From Sorex araneus (Eukaryota > Chordata > Mammalia > Eulipotyphla > Soricidae): a DNA stretch of 64,000 nt. Each line of letters begins with the position of its first letter. The stretch's first letter is position 1. The stretch is from NCBI RefSeq assembly GCF_027595985.1, contig NC_073302.1:15494311-15558310 (forward strand). The letters run 5' to 3'. The position numbers and the translations under genes are program-made. Under the pieces are notes generated by a model. That model worked only from the letters and a program-made list of their open reading frames with translations, did no database searches and was not told the DNA's origin. Shown one piece after another: positions 34,123 through 46,880 of the stretch.

Positions 34123-37009
34123 AAATTTAATTTTTATATTTTAATGTTTCATTGTAGTTCAGATAACATGGTTCCTAGTGTGATGACATCCATAACATTG
34201 ATGCACAAAGTTCCTGAACTCCATTAACACCAAAGGGCCCAAGATCTTCAACTAATGTCCCTATTTCACATTTAAGTATTTTAATGTTAGTTTCTAAATC
34301 CTTGCCCCATTTCTGTTAATTCAGTCAATTTTTCATTATCTTCCACGTATATGTCTTTTCAACTCCTTTCTGCCTCTTTTCATTTTCCATTTCTCTTCCT
34401 CAACATTTTATTTCATTTGTCTGTTTACCTATCATTAACTGGCCATTACATAAAATATACAGCTTAGTTGCAATTTAAAAGCAAGCTTGTTCTCCTCGCC
34501 CTTTCCTCTATTTCTTTCTTTCCTATCAGAAGAGATCAAAACAATTTCATATCTATTAATTAAACAGGTCTCATTTTGTCATTCAAAATTACTTTGGAGC
34601 CAGTGTTAATTTTTGAATAACTATCTCATTTTATAAATATGATTAAGTTGGAAATATCATCCAAACTTTATTCACTCTCATCATTTATCTGCCAATTATA
34701 CATCTTTTATTAGTCATTTTTATTGGATCTATATTTATATGTGCAAGCCTTGCCCTGTAGCCAAATCAACCTGTAGGGAATCCAAGGTTATTTTGGAATG
34801 TTTCCTGGAAAGTTCTTCCATCTTTGCATTCTTTTTCACCTTCTACTACTTAGAAGAAGGAGTTGGAAACACATTTTCAAAAATAAGACCTTAATTAATA
34901 CAGCCCTGATATGATATGCAGCACATATATTTATATGCTGTATTATTCTACACATACACATTCTACATAAGAATTTCACTAAACACTTTAGACCTTTTCA
35001 AAAAATCCCCCTAATCCTGACCTTGGAAAATAAAACTATACATTTTCTCCTAGAAGATATCCATTGGGAATCATTAAAGTCTGAGTCGCGGATGGTGTAG
35101 GAATATTTTTCTCTTTCTATAGTTCACAACAGTATACATATGTTTGCTTTGATCAAATATACATTGGTTTTGCTATAGGTCATATTATGTACTTGACTTT
35201 AGTGGCTTTGTGTTGGATATTTGCTATTCTAAGAAAAATATTCAGTACTCATTTTTCATCATAATTTCCTCAGGTACTAGTCAATGAAGAGTATTGTAAT
35301 AAAATAAAATAAATCAGTTTGTATTTGCATCTTTTTAAGTGATTAAGTAGCCTGTTGTTCCAAGACTGAGTTCTACTCTCGTTACTATCTCTTCTTCTGC
35401 AGGTACCATGCTTACTATTTATTTTGCCTCTCCCAACTTAGCATCTTTGGCATTCTGTATTCTATAAGTGATCAATAAGTGCTTATTAACTATGTTGGCA
35501 GGAAATTGAGTCTTTGGCATATGCCCTTGAAAAGGAGAGACATTTCTAGTCCAAAATGTGTGAGAACAAGGAGTCCTCAGAGAGGGGCCATTTGGAACTT
35601 TGGCAACTAACATACTGTCATAGCACCTCTGAGTCCTGAGGCCCCATGCTTAGGGAATGAGGGTGAATATGATCCAACCTCTAATCAAGGACAATTTATT
35701 GTGGGGCGTTTTAAGAGCAGTAAGCCAACATGCTAGACAGAACTTTCAATCTCCCAGGAAATTTCAGGCATTGAAATCTCCCCACCAGCTGGGTGCTCCA
35801 ACATTATCCTGACACGGGGAATTCAAATGCAAGAGAAAACTTGAGAGCAACCATAGCTATCATGTATGATTATTGGTACTGTGAGTGCCTTTGGCTCCCA
35901 AACTCATCATTTACACGTAAAGTTGGAAATGATAAAATGTCTCACCGTTGCAAGTCTACTATCCTGTTATCAAGTACACAACCCCTTGAGCTTAAGTGAC
36001 AAGCTGAGAGGAAAAAAATGAGTATTCAGATCTCTTTTTCTGTATAGACTACAATAGCCAGTTATTATTTCACATCATTCTATTCATACCAATCTTCCCA
36101 CCTCCATATTTCTGCCCATGACATTTCTTCTGCTTGATGAGGCCCTCACCCCTCTTTATCTCTTATTTTAAAATTCAGTTCAACAACAGCAGCTCTCATC
36201 TGTATCAACAGTAGCAGTAATAGCAGTTCTCACCTGTACCAGAATATAATATTTTCTAACATTAACCTAAGAAATAGACTTTTGAGATGCATATTTCAGC
36301 CTCCTTACCATCATACCAATGTTATGATTTTGAAATATGGATTTTGAGGTGAATCAAATATTTGATATAGCACTTGATATCAAAAGCTTGGGGGATCTCA
36401 AGTGTTAGGGACACCCATATTTCTATTCTTTTACATATTTCATTTTGAATATAGGTATCTTGAGCTCTTTTCTTAGTTTAACTCTTCTTTCTCTTCTACA
36501 TACAAAATTAAAGACTGGACATGTGGAAAATTAACTGCATATATGTGAGTGCTGGGAGATAACATTTGCATATAAATGCTGACCATTTGTTACCAGTGTT
36601 ATATGTGGTTTTAAATATATAACAAGAAAATGAGAAAATAAAATAAAATGTACACAGGGATATGAATTCTTTAAAGTGTCAAAAGTAAGAATATTTCTCA
36701 TGGTAACAATTTTATACATATAAAATTTTAAAGCTAAGCTTTTGAAAGACCATAGTATTTTAAATCAACTATTAAGTTAATAGAAAATAAAATATAAATA
36801 AAAAGAGTAAGAGCACATCAATAGTTTTATCCATATGTCTATTTGTATTGTTAACACCAACACAAGATTTATAGGTACAAAGCAGTTCACATATTAAGTT
36901 CAAATCTTTATAACAAATTTGAGAAGTTAGGCATATGCTATAGTATGTGTTCTTCCCTAAAAAAACTGATCATTTCCTTTTGGATACCACTCATAGTGAA
37001 TCACCATAT
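34123..37009. other. Long unassigned AT-rich stretch
   Basis: No exon or RNA gene recognised. 35400-35490 ('atcaataagtgcttattaac') weakly resembles an L2/MIR 3' end. Otherwise it looks unique. Confidence 0.4.
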
Positions 37010-37745
37010 CACTGCATCACTGTCATCCCATTGATCATTGATTTGCTCTAGTGGGAGCCAGTAACACCTCCATTCATCCTTGCCCTGAGAGTTTAGCAGC
37101 CTCTTTTAACTCATTTTTCCCAGTGGTGCCGCATTGGAGCCTCTTTCAGGGTAAGGGGAATGAGACACAACATTATTACTGTATTTGGCACATCGAATAT
37201 GTCACAGAGAGCTTGCCAGTCTCTGCCATGTGGGCAGGATGCTCTCGGTACCCTGCCAGGTTCTCCAAGAGAGAAAACTAGGCTATAAGAGGTCATGCGG
37301 CCACAAATGCAGCCACAAACTTCTGGGAGCTTTGTTTTATAGTCTCTGATCATTGTGTGATTGTAACCCAAACATGAAAGCTTGTAACTATCTCACAGTG
37401 ATTCAATAAAATTTAAAAAAATGTTTTATAGTCTCTGGATTTTGGCTGTTGATGGGATTACACAGCCGTGGGGGCAATTTGTGGGTGTAGCTGCCAAGCT
37501 ACTGGAAAATGGGGGATCTGGGTGGAGGAGGCCCAGTCCCAATCTGAGCAGACTTGGAGATCTCAGTCTCGGGTCCCACATACCTGGGTTTTGCTGCCGG
37601 TTCCTCCATGCGTGAGGCTCATCCAAGAGTGCGGAGAGTGACCTTGAGCATGGCTGTGTCTTCAGCTGCCGGGATCTCCTTGGGGTTGGGAGGGAAACTC
37701 AATCTGACCCCGTCCAAGGGGCCCCGGTGAAGACAGCCAGGTGAG
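37010..37745 (-). mobile_element. Composite element: long unknown head plus RTE-derived body, split by an L1 end
   Basis: It is the minus-strand counterpart of 32560-33182. The RTE-like tail and ORF end are at 37010-37070 ('cactgtcatcccattgatc'), the RTE 5'-derived body at 37090-37285, and the unknown head from 37286 to about 37745. A 73 bp L1 3' end interrupts the head at 37349-37421. The right border is approximate. Confidence 0.75.
37349..37421 (+). mobile_element. 73 bp L1 3'-end insertion with 16 bp target duplication
   Basis: Severely 5'-truncated copy of the L1 3' end, from 'atcattgtgtgattg' to 'attcaataaaattt' plus A's. It is flanked by exact 'tgttttatagtctctg' at 37333-37348 and 37422-37437. 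Confidence 0.95.
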
Positions 37746-38257
37746 GGGGCAAGAGAATCTATTAGGAACACATAATAAATATGTGTCCTAACTGAATAAA
37801 TAGGATCTGAACATGTTACCTGATCCAAATCTAAAATTTACTATCTGAATATTCTAATTCCCCAAGATAGAAATGGCTTTCATTATTATATTAAAAACAA
37901 TTTTCCATTTATTTAGTGCTTTCATTTAGTTTCTAAAATTTAAATTTATACATAAAAATCTTGACAGCACTGCAATTCAAAAGAATATAGGGCATAGTAA
38001 TAACTTATTATACAATTTTAAATATTTCCTGGAGGATTTCAGAGAAGATCAAACAGAATATTCTTTGTCCATGACAAAACCAAGGGGTTTTCTTACCTAT
38101 TTCCTTTCCACTTTCTTCCCTTACTCTAAGTAAATTTTAATGTCTTCTAACTGAAATTAATACTAATAGCAGGAAACAAGATAATCTAGGCAAAAATTGA
38201 CCTCAAAGGGTTGAAATATGTAGAAAAGTGAGGAGCTGGGGCTAGGGGGAATCTATG
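37746..38257. other. Unassigned AT-rich sequence
   Basis: No gene or repeat recognised. Confidence 0.4.
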
Positions 38258-38452
38258 AGGGTTTTGTTTGTTTCCTTATTTGTTTGTTTTTGTCTGGGGG
38301 ACACATCAGGTTTACTCCTGACTCTGCATTCAGGAATTCTCCTTCCAGTGTTTGGGGGATGGTATGGAATGCTGGGTTGGAATAAGCTGGGTGGGCCCTC
38401 TGGAAGGTGAATTCCCTACTTGTTATACTATTGCTCTGGACACAAAGATCTG
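38258..38452 (-). mobile_element. Diverged tRNA-headed SINE
   Basis: 'ggggacacatcaggtttactcc', 'ctctgcattcaggaattc' and the head 'ttatactattgctctgg' in SINE order; (TTTG) units on the tail side. Confidence 0.78.
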
Positions 38453-38539
38453 TGGTTTATTTATTTGTTTATTTTTTAATTTATGTTAGGGAAAGGTAGA
38501 TAATACCATTTACAAATCAATTACTTATTTCTGGTTTTG

Positions 38540-38722
38540 GAGATTTTGGTGTTTTTTAATTTTTTTCAGTCTAAACCCAGCTATGCTCAGAGCAGACTCC
38601 TGGCTCTGGTCAGGGATCACTCCTGTAGGGTTCTGGGGACCATACGGGGTGCCATTGATTGAATCCACTTTTATGTGTGTGCAAGAAAATCTCTCTACCT
38701 CCTATACTATTGGTTTGGCCTT
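38540..38722 (-). mobile_element. Diverged tRNA-headed SINE
   Basis: 'cagctatgctcagagcag', 'gggatcactcctgtagg' and head 'cctcctatactattgg' in order. Confidence 0.75.
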
Positions 38723-39087
38723 TCATTTGCTAATTTATTTATTAGTTATTCATTTCTAAAAATTTTTCACTCCACTAGATCCCTACCACTCATGGTGGGC
38801 CCAGTTAGAGAGAATCAAATTGATTATTCCTAAAGTTCTGAAATTCTAACGCTTAATGAACAAAGAAATTTGACATCAGAGAAGCATTTATTTTCAGAAA
38901 GAAGCAGAAGATCAGATTTATATTTACCTACACATACTAGAAGGACTTCTGTTTGATCTCCCCTTCTCCTACACCCACTGGCTTGGTGGCACTGGCCTCT
39001 TTATCTTACAGGATAGGATAGCTTTGTGCATTCTTTTCCCTGCTTACTCTCTCCCCCCAGGCCTTTATACAACTTATCTAACAATTT

Positions 39088-39092
39088 ATCTG

Positions 39093-39144
<52 letters not shown>

Positions 39145-39172
39145 CCTATTTATCTATCATCTGTCTATCTAT
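39088..39172 (+). repeat. (TCTA)n microsatellite
   Basis: Pure from about 39092 to 39142, then degenerate. The frame through it gives a spurious repeated Ser-Ile-Tyr-Leu peptide. Confidence 0.97.
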
Positions 39173-39442
39173 AATACTGCTCTCCATTTGAACTTAAAGA
39201 TCCTGTATGGACCCAGACTTTTAAGAAGTAGATGCAAAGATAGAATGCAACAAGTAACAAATATTTCAGGAAAATTATTTTGTGAGAAAATGGTAGTTTT
39301 TCTGCCAAAAAAAAGCTTGGGAATATATGGGGCAGGGGATGGGGGGGGTGATAGTGAAGTAGAGGCTGTCCCTGTGATGTAGTTCTGACTGTGAACGAAG
39401 ATCTGGGGGAGGTTAAAGAGACTGAGTAAAAGATAACAAACT

Positions 39443-39588
39443 AGGGCCAGAGTACAGTTGGTAAGACACTTATTTTGCATACAGAAGACTCTGATTTGAA
39501 CCCTGGTACCATATTTGGTCCCTTGAGCACCACCAGACATAAGCTCTGAGCACAACTGAGGTGACCTCCCCAAACAAACAAATAAAAG
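39443..39588 (+). mobile_element. Diverged tRNA-headed SINE
   Basis: 'agggccagagtacagttgg', 'gaaccctggtaccatatttgg', 'gagcaccaccagacataagc', tail '(CAAA)n'. Confidence 0.8.
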
Positions 39589-39641
39589 ATCTTAAGTATA
39601 TTATAATTCTAAGGGACTTATATACTCTGGTTCTAGGGGAA

Positions 39642-39684
39642 TTTGAATCTACTAATAGACCTGTTGTTTATTAGTAGATTCAAA
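39642..39684. repeat. 16 bp perfect inverted repeat
   Basis: Arms 'tttgaatctactaata' (39642-39657) and 'tattagtagattcaaa' (39669-39684) are exact reverse complements around an 11-base loop. Confidence 0.95.
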
Positions 39685-41082
39685 CATCTCTTAAGCATTA
39701 GGATCCTTGACATGCTGTGTCACTAACTAGTAATAGCTAGTGGAAAGAGTGGCCAATGTTGCAAAAGGAAAATAGAATTTAGAGTGGTACCCATATTTCT
39801 AGTTCCCGCATACCATCTCCCTTCAGTTTTCAATCTTCTCCTGTTTCATTTTCTTAGAACTGTCAGCAAAGATAGTCTATTATTTATTCATTTATCATGT
39901 TTCACTCACTGGACTGTGAGTCTTGTGAAAACAATACAATTGTTTATCTTCATGACCCAAATTATGTATCACGCACATAGTAGGTAGTGATGAAATACAA
40001 TGGTCTAGTTAAGTGCAACAAAATCAATTGACAAATAGGTCATTGCTGATGCTAAACTGAAATATTTTCCTGGGATTCTATGACCTTCTTAGGTTTATTT
40101 CTGGAAATTCTCTTTCCTTTATTATGATATGTAGTCTCATCTCTTAACAACTGTGTTGTTGCTTTCTATTCACCTTGCAATCCAATACAGACTCTAAAAT
40201 TCTTAATTAGCTTGATTATAGTACAACTAAACCCAAATTTCAATTTATGCCAGTCAGTGAGGCTGACCTAATGATAAACTTTGGATGAATTGTAACATTT
40301 ATAAAAAGCTTACTTCTAAATGAATAGCATTATAGATCACTCATTCTTTGTACTTAAGTGTGGAGTGAAGACTTTCTAGCTCAGTTAATGATCCAGTTCT
40401 TTCATTTTGTCCTGGTATTTTACATCTATCCAAACCTTTCTGGCTATTTTAAAGATTTACATTACTTACAATTTAGACATTAACAGGATATTCTTTGTCT
40501 CTGTAGATTTCTAAGCCATTTAGACTGTGCAGAAAGTCTATATCACTTACATTTCTTTCCCTCCAGTTCCTATTAATTATTTCTTTCCCATAAGATAAAA
40601 ACTTTATGAAGTAAGAGACTAGAGCTAGCACTAACTTCCACATTTACAGAAAGTGAAATATGTGTAAAGTGAAAAGTATATGTGCCAGATAGATACACAT
40701 TGTGCCACTGCTAAACTTTGACTTCTTATCAGAACCTGCCATTTTCTGATATTCTTCATGTATGTAATTCTCCTTATGTTGCCACTGACAGGATTAATTT
40801 TGAATGTTAAAACTCAGCCTTAAAATATTTCATTGGCATTATTAGAGTTCTCATTTTATATATTTATGAATTTATTTTAAAATATGACTGATAAAATATT
40901 ATGCCTATCAATGATCTTTGTATTTGCTATATTCAGATCATTTCCCCTAAAGACAAAATCAGCCATGGCACTCTGTTTAATGAATTTTACTTTTACCTTT
41001 CAAACAGATTCTTTTTGTTTGTTTGTTTGCTTGCTTTCAGGCCATATCAATCTTTAGAACAAATTCTTGCTTCTTTATTTGT
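39685..41082. other. Unassigned sequence with possible L2/MIR 3' relic
   Basis: 39900-39990 ('ggactgtgagtcttgtg' ... 'cgcacatagtaggtag') resembles the 3' end shared by L2 and MIR. No coding exon recognised. Confidence 0.4.
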
Positions 41083-41236
41083 CTTGGAGCCACATCTGAA
41101 AGGGGTTATTCCTGCTCTGCATTCAGGAATCACTCCTGGCAGTACTGGGGGATTATATGGGATGTCCTGGATAGACCCCAGGTCGTCAACATACAATGCA
41201 AACATCCCCTGCCCACTGTACTATTGCTCTGGCTCC
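41083..41236 (-). mobile_element. tRNA-headed SINE
   Basis: 'ggagccacatctgaaaggg', 'ctctgcattcaggaatcac' and head 'actgtactattgctctgg' in SINE order; its (TTTG)n tail appears separated at 41012-41033. Confidence 0.82.
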
Positions 41237-41365
41237 CTAGAATCAATTTTAACTCATTCATTTCCTAGTGTCTTTGATCTTTCTGAATTTATCTTAATTT
41301 ATTCATAGTACACAATTGATGATTCCATATCTCTTCTAGAGTTTTAAGTTTATCTCTAGGATTTC

Positions 41366-41520
41366 TTCTTTTTTTGTTTATGGCCACACCCAGCAGTTCT
41401 CAGGAGTTACTTTTGTCTGGGTTCTCCTGATGGTGCTCAGGAGACTACAGGATGCTAAAGATCAAATTTATACTTCTTGCATCTGAAGCATATGCTCAGT
41501 CTTTGAGCTCCATCTCGGGT
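41366..41520 (-). mobile_element. Diverged tRNA-headed SINE
   Basis: 'atggccacacccagcag', 'ttctcaggagttac' and 'gtgctcaggagactacagg' are clear; the head is eroded. Confidence 0.72.
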
Positions 41521-41529
41521 CTAGTAGCA

Positions 41530-41760
41530 ATTTCTTTTCTAATGCTCCCCCACCACACTTTCCCCTCAATCTGATTGACCCCTGCCTGCATTTCAGGTTT
41601 CAGCTTAAGCTGATTTCATTAAGATTAGATGATTTCACTCTGATTTCTCCACCCTATCCTACTTTACACTCTCTTTTTCTGGACTCCCATAATAGCCTTT
41701 ATTTTTCCATCATTGGATATTACATGCTGTGTTACAATTAATTGAATGTATTTCACAAAA
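41530..41760 (+). mobile_element. Possible L2 LINE 3' relic
   Basis: Pyrimidine-rich 'caggtttcagcttaagctg', 'gatttctccaccctatcc' and 'tggactcccataatagcc' follow the texture of an L2 3' region. Confidence 0.35.
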
Positions 41761-41878
41761 GGTCAAGTATCACATCTGCTTTGTAATACTCCTGGGAATT
41801 TGCAGAATATCTGATAGTCAATAGGTATTTATTGTAGAAAGAAGAGGTAGGAGGATGAAAATAAACAAAGGAGAAATA

Positions 41879-42052
41879 GGGGCTGGAGCCATAGTACAGC
41901 AGATAGGACGTTTGCCTTCTTTGTGGCCGACCCAGGTTTGATACCCAACATCCCATATGATCTCCTGAGCACTGCCAGGAGTAATACCTGAGTGCAAAGC
42001 CAGGAGTAACCCCTGTGCATTGCTGGGTGTGATTCAAAAAGTCCCCCCCAAT
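41879..42052 (+). mobile_element. tRNA-headed SINE whose tail seeds a GAAA array
   Basis: Clear copy from 'ggggctggagccatagtac' to 'gctgggtgtgattcaaaaag'. The A-rich tail passes directly into the (GAAA)n array at 42053. 'aaacaaag(gag)aaata' before the SINE and 'aaacaaagaaata' after the array suggest an imperfect target duplication enclosing both. Confidence 0.9.
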
Positions 42053-42303
<251 letters not shown>

Positions 42304-42321
42304 AAAAGAATGAAGACAATG

Positions 42322-42480
42322 GGACTGTGGAGGTATGTTAGGAGTTAAAACATATTCCAAGCATGCAGCCAATCCCGGTTTCATTCTCAGCACCGCATGG
42401 TTCCCTGGGACCATTGCCAGGTACAGTCCTGGAGAACCTCAAGCACTGCCAGAGTGGTCCACGTAATCCTGCACACTCTA
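42322..42480 (+). mobile_element. Old tRNA-headed SINE
   Basis: 'gttaggagttaaaacatattcc', 'tttcattctcagcaccgc' and 'tcaagcactgccagagtgg' preserve the order with strong divergence. Confidence 0.6.
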
Positions 42481-42907
42481 GGACCTGAGCAGTGTACTTG
42501 TGTACTTGGGCTCTAATACTGAACCAAGATCAAGAATGACCAGGAAGAATTCCTAGACCTCCTGAGCATTGGTTGGAAGGCAAAAACAAAAAGAAGAGAA
42601 AAAGAAGACAATGGCTACCAAAGATAGTTGCTTAGGCCAAGTCCAAGTGACCAAAGCAAGCCTTAAACAGTTTCAGTCCTCATAGAAACAAAATCTTAAG
42701 CCAGTCAGCACTGGGTAGGCAACTGAACGGTAGACTCTTGTCATTTCCTAAAGGAAACTAACTGATGTAACCAGACACTTTTCTCATCAGTACAACATGC
42801 TACTCATCACCTCATCTGCCTGAAACACTTTCATTTCGTCCAATTCCCTAAACTATGTTCTATCTGCTAGGGTAGATGCTGCCTGCTTCAAACTAGTTTT
42901 TGCTAAA
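42481..42907. other. Unassigned sequence
   Basis: No gene recognised; some SINE-like words near 42490-42570, too degraded to call. Confidence 0.35.
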
Positions 42908-42950
42908 AACAACAACAACAACAACAACAGCAACAACAACAACAACAGCA
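42908..42950 (+). repeat. (CAA)n microsatellite
   Basis: CAA repeat with two CAG interruptions; it yields a spurious poly-threonine frame. Confidence 0.96.
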
Positions 42951-45900
42951 AAACATCTCTTACAATTCTCAATATGCTTCAGTTTATGTAGTGGAATTGC
43001 CCTGAGATTACTGTTTTCTTGTCGTCTCTGCAGGTGGACCAATCCCTCTGGTATCTCCCTCCACTGCTTCTGTGTTGGTAACTTTCAGACTTTCTTGAGC
43101 ACTATCAGACTGGTCTGGGAACCAGACTATAGTGCTCACACATCTCAGTTGCAGTGCTTGTCAGGAGTGCCATCCTTTAGTAGTGGTCCTTCACAGGCGC
43201 TTAACAGGCAGGGTACTCACCCCATTTAGTTGAGATACTTGGACACCTTCTAGCTGAAGTTGGCACCTAAGTTACTGCAGTACTCTCATGCATGCTTCCC
43301 AGGCATTGGACTCACTGGCCAGGCGGTGTGCACAGACTTTCTCAGCTGTGCTCACCAAATGTAAGTTGCCCTCAAGCTGACAGTGCTCACACATACCTGA
43401 TTGCAGTGCAACTGGAAATAAACTTATGGCACCGGGGACCAAAGACAGCAGAGCTGCCAAGCACAAACAAGAGTCATCAAGACCAGCTCCAAGGACTGAA
43501 CTCACAGCTCACAAGGCAGGTTCTCTAAACCACTCAGCTATTTTCCCAAGCACTATGAAAAAAATGTTGTTTGTTTCAACGGTTGGAATCTATTTGGAAA
43601 GCAAAACATTTTTGTGTGTGTCTTCAGTCAAGAAATCCACTGTACGTCACAATGTCTTTATTTGATCTTTGACTACTTAAGGAAAACCGGTATTTTCAAC
43701 ATTAAAATAGCTAAGTTCTGTTTGCAACTATATAAACCTGTCTTTTCTTTTCTTTTCTTTTTTTTTTTTTGGCCGTAAATTGTATTGCTAGCCTAGAGCT
43801 CCGAAAACTGGGATTTGTTGAGCGGTGAGAACAAAAAATGGGACAGAGCTGAATTACAGAACCTCCAGCTAGTGTGAAGACTTGCTTGGTGAAGCGCTTG
43901 TGTGGACATGTGTGTGGAAACCCACACATTGGAGTTAGAGCATTAAATAGCTATCTAGGACTATTGTGGGGCAAGTGTATTTGTCTCTTTGGGGTTGTAG
44001 TAGAGAAAAACCAACCACACAGGCATGTAAAACATCCTCAATACTAGAGATACTGAAGAAGCCAAGCCCAGATGTACCTTTTGCTACTAATAAATAAATG
44101 AACACAGACAGGCAGGGGATGCGTGCAACTTGAGTCTCTGGAGATATTTATGAATTATTTTTTTGGTCTCCCTCTCCTCAAGATAGTTTTAGGTGGAAAC
44201 CACATCCGCCAACTCAGAGAGGACTAACTTACCACTGGCACTGGGACACACGTAACACATTTCTGGTGCACAGCTTTTCCTTACAGATGCCTTCTCTATA
44301 TTAATGCTCCTAGACCTCAGATGGATGAATGGACATTGATAGTAGAGTTTCTTTTGATTGCTCTATTGTCTAGGTTCTAATGTTTTCATCCATGTTTCTC
44401 CATAGGGGATGCCAATGCCTCTGCAACCGTCCCTGTGCTGGAGCAAAATTCATTGTTTGGGACCCCCCCCACCAAAGTGATATCAGGCAGCCAGACAACC
44501 TCATCGACTCAAGACTATTTTCATCACCCGGACACATTGTATCCAATGACGATTTACCACATGTCGTTAATATGTGTGTTATATTTTGTTGGCGGGATGT
44601 GAAAGTTCATCAGCAAGCCTGCACACAGTGAAAACATATTGAAATGAGCATTATAGATCTGTCAGGCTGCAGTTTATGGCCTTTTCTCAGTATTACTCTG
44701 TAAGTAAAACAAGCCCTGATTGAGTCAGCAGCCTCCTGGGTACTCATTTGCCAAAGTGTGGGGAATTTTAATGCTAAGTTTATCGCCTGCATTCAGCAGG
44801 CAGGGTGTGTGGGGGGTGGGAACTGGGCAGATTGCTTGGACTTAGGGGTATTATAGAGCAGCCTGAGAGTTCCACAGACACCAGGAAAGAAGCTTTCAGT
44901 GGTGTTTGCCTCTTATCTTTTTATCGTCTTATAGATTTTGAAGATGTTGTGTCCTGGAGTTTTAATACTCTGTTTGCAAATCCTCCTTTTATAACCTTGC
45001 ACTGATGTGCAATGGAAAAGAGAGAAGAAAAAAGAAATATTCATTGAGGAATGACACTGCCAAAAAAATAAATAAATAAAACGATAAAGGCAAAAGGGGA
45101 GAGAGATTTATTAAAATCCTAGTTACCGAACATGATGGATAGAAATAGCCTTACACCTCTCCTCCTTCGCAGTTAACTTCCGTGAAGAGGTCAGGCGCCT
45201 TCCCTGGGGACTTGCATTTCCCCAACAGGACTTCTTAGATGTTGATGCTGTCTAAAGGGATTACAAAGCTTTGTAAATCCAAATTAATGCACTAGAAAAA
45301 TGAATTTTGGAAACAAGATTTCTGGTGCTTCTTTTAGGCAAAGCAGAGGAAGCAGGAAATGCAGAGAGCATATTGCTACCCAAGGGAAAAGATCGGCTGC
45401 TCTGATTTTAGGAGATTTAGAAAATTTTCAGCAGGCGGTTCCAAGAGGTTGCCCTGACTCAGATTCAGGTATTATTAGTATTAACAGACAGTTATCTCAT
45501 AGTAGCAACGCCAATTACTCCCATTTCTTCATCCTCAGCAGGAAGGCTTATCCGCTGCTTTTCCTTTGAGCAGGCACTTGGTATTCTAGGAGTTGGAATC
45601 TGTTTCTCATTCCAGCAGTGTACAGCTGTAGGTCACCTGGCTAACGCTGGGGCCATTCCATATTCTAGAAGCATGAAGCTGTGGTCATTTGGCATTCCAG
45701 TAGCATCCCGAAGCTGCAGGTCATTCATTATGCCAAGGTTAGTTTGTCAGCCTGCAGAGCCCAGAGCCTTATTCTATGCTAGTTGAGATTGGAAACCCAC
45801 AAAAGATGTAAGTCCACTGATGTCAGAAGGACAGAGATGGAAAGAAGAGATAAAATAAAATCAATGGCAAGGAATTCTAAGTGAGTTCTTAGCGTGCTAA

Positions 45901-46006
45901 GTCAAATATGTGATGTCCATATATTCAAATACGGAGATTTGGGGAGAGGGGAGAAAAACATCGATATGTAATTCAGATTTTAAAATAAATGGATTTCTGT
46001 GGCAGG
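42951..46006. other. 3 kb of unassigned mostly unique sequence
   Basis: No SINE or L1 recognised. 44635-44800 ('ctgattgagtcagcagcctcc', 'tttatcgcctgcattcagc') and 45280-45560 look complex and unique and could be conserved non-coding DNA. Open frames such as 44380-44631 and 45300-45569 show no domain, and I see no convincing splice pair. Confidence 0.4.
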
Positions 46007-46120
46007 GAGAAGAGCTCAGAGGTCGAGTTCCTGTCTCATAGGTATCAGGTATCTGTTCTTGACACCATCCTCATGCCAAGTGCCATCCCAGCAGCAGTGC
46101 CACTGAGTCACAATCAGTGG
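46007..46120 (+). mobile_element. Old SINE fragment
   Basis: 'gggagaagagctcagaggt', 'cctgtctcataggtatc' and 'gacaccatcctcatgcc' resemble the tRNA-headed SINE order, highly diverged. Confidence 0.4.
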
Positions 46121-46247
46121 ATCTGTAGACCCTCAGAGTTACTCATGTGTTAGAACCTAGTATGTATGAATACAACAAAGTCTGCAAGCACCAAAGCCAA
46201 GTGATTACAATAACCCAACAGCTCATAACAACAAAGGGAAGGGGAAA

Positions 46248-46357
46248 TATTTTTTTTCTCTTTGGGTCACACCTGGCAATGCTCAGGGATTACTCCTGGA
46301 TTTGCACTCAGGAATTACTCCTGGCAGTGCTCAGGGGACCATATAGGATGCTGGGAC
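46248..46357 (-). mobile_element. 5'-truncated SINE lacking its tRNA head
   Basis: Tail and body are normal ('tttgggtcacacctggcaatg' to 'ataggatgctggga'), but the sequence stops before the B box. An L1 3' end follows at about 46372. Either the head was deleted or the copy is truncated. Confidence 0.85.
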
Positions 46358-46369
46358 TAAGTTGGTTAT

Positions 46370-46880
46370 TTTTTTCAGATTTACTATTTTTAAAAAAAAT
46401 TGTATTAGTGAATCTCCATGAGGTACAGTTATACTCATAAACTTTCGTGCTTGTGTTTCAGTCATAAAATGCTTGAGTACCCATCCCTCCACCAGTGCTC
46501 ATTCACCACCACCGATGATCCCAGGTACCCTCCCACCCCCCACTCCATCCCCCCACCCCACCCCACCTCTGTGGCAGGGCATTCCCTTTTGTTCTCTCTC
46601 CTTTTGGGTGCTGTGGTTTTCAAGAGAGGTATTGAGTGGTCATCGTGTTTGATCTATAGTCTACTTCCAGCACGCATCTCCCATCCTGAGTGGGTCCTCC
46701 AACCACACTTTACTTGGTGTTCCCTTCTCTATCTGAGCTACCCTTTCCCCCAACACGTGGGGCCAGCTCCCATGACGTGGAGCAAACCTTCTGGTACTTA
46801 TCTCTACTATTTTTGGATGTTAGTGGGCCATTCTGTTACTTTATATTCCACAGATAAGTGCAATCTTTTTATGAGTTTTT
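46370..46880 (-). mobile_element. L1 3' UTR, longest copy in the window
   Basis: Minus strand from 'agattgcacttatctgtgg' (about 46870) through 'ggcccactaacatcc' to the end 'gattcactaatacaat' and A's. It links the common 3' end to the typical L1 '...atctgtggaatataaa' 3' UTR start, which is why I assign this 3' end to L1. Confidence 0.8.

Noticed and set aside
39088-39172. A CRISPR-like regular repeat
   Set aside because: Simple tetranucleotide microsatellite with no spacers, in a eukaryotic context.
39026-39382. A 118-codon frame with Ser-Ile-Tyr-Leu repeats
   Set aside because: It runs through the (TCTA)n microsatellite.
44380-44631. An exon encoding a cysteine-rich peptide
   Set aside because: The frame has cysteines but no recognisable family or convincing splice sites; the region may be conserved non-coding instead.
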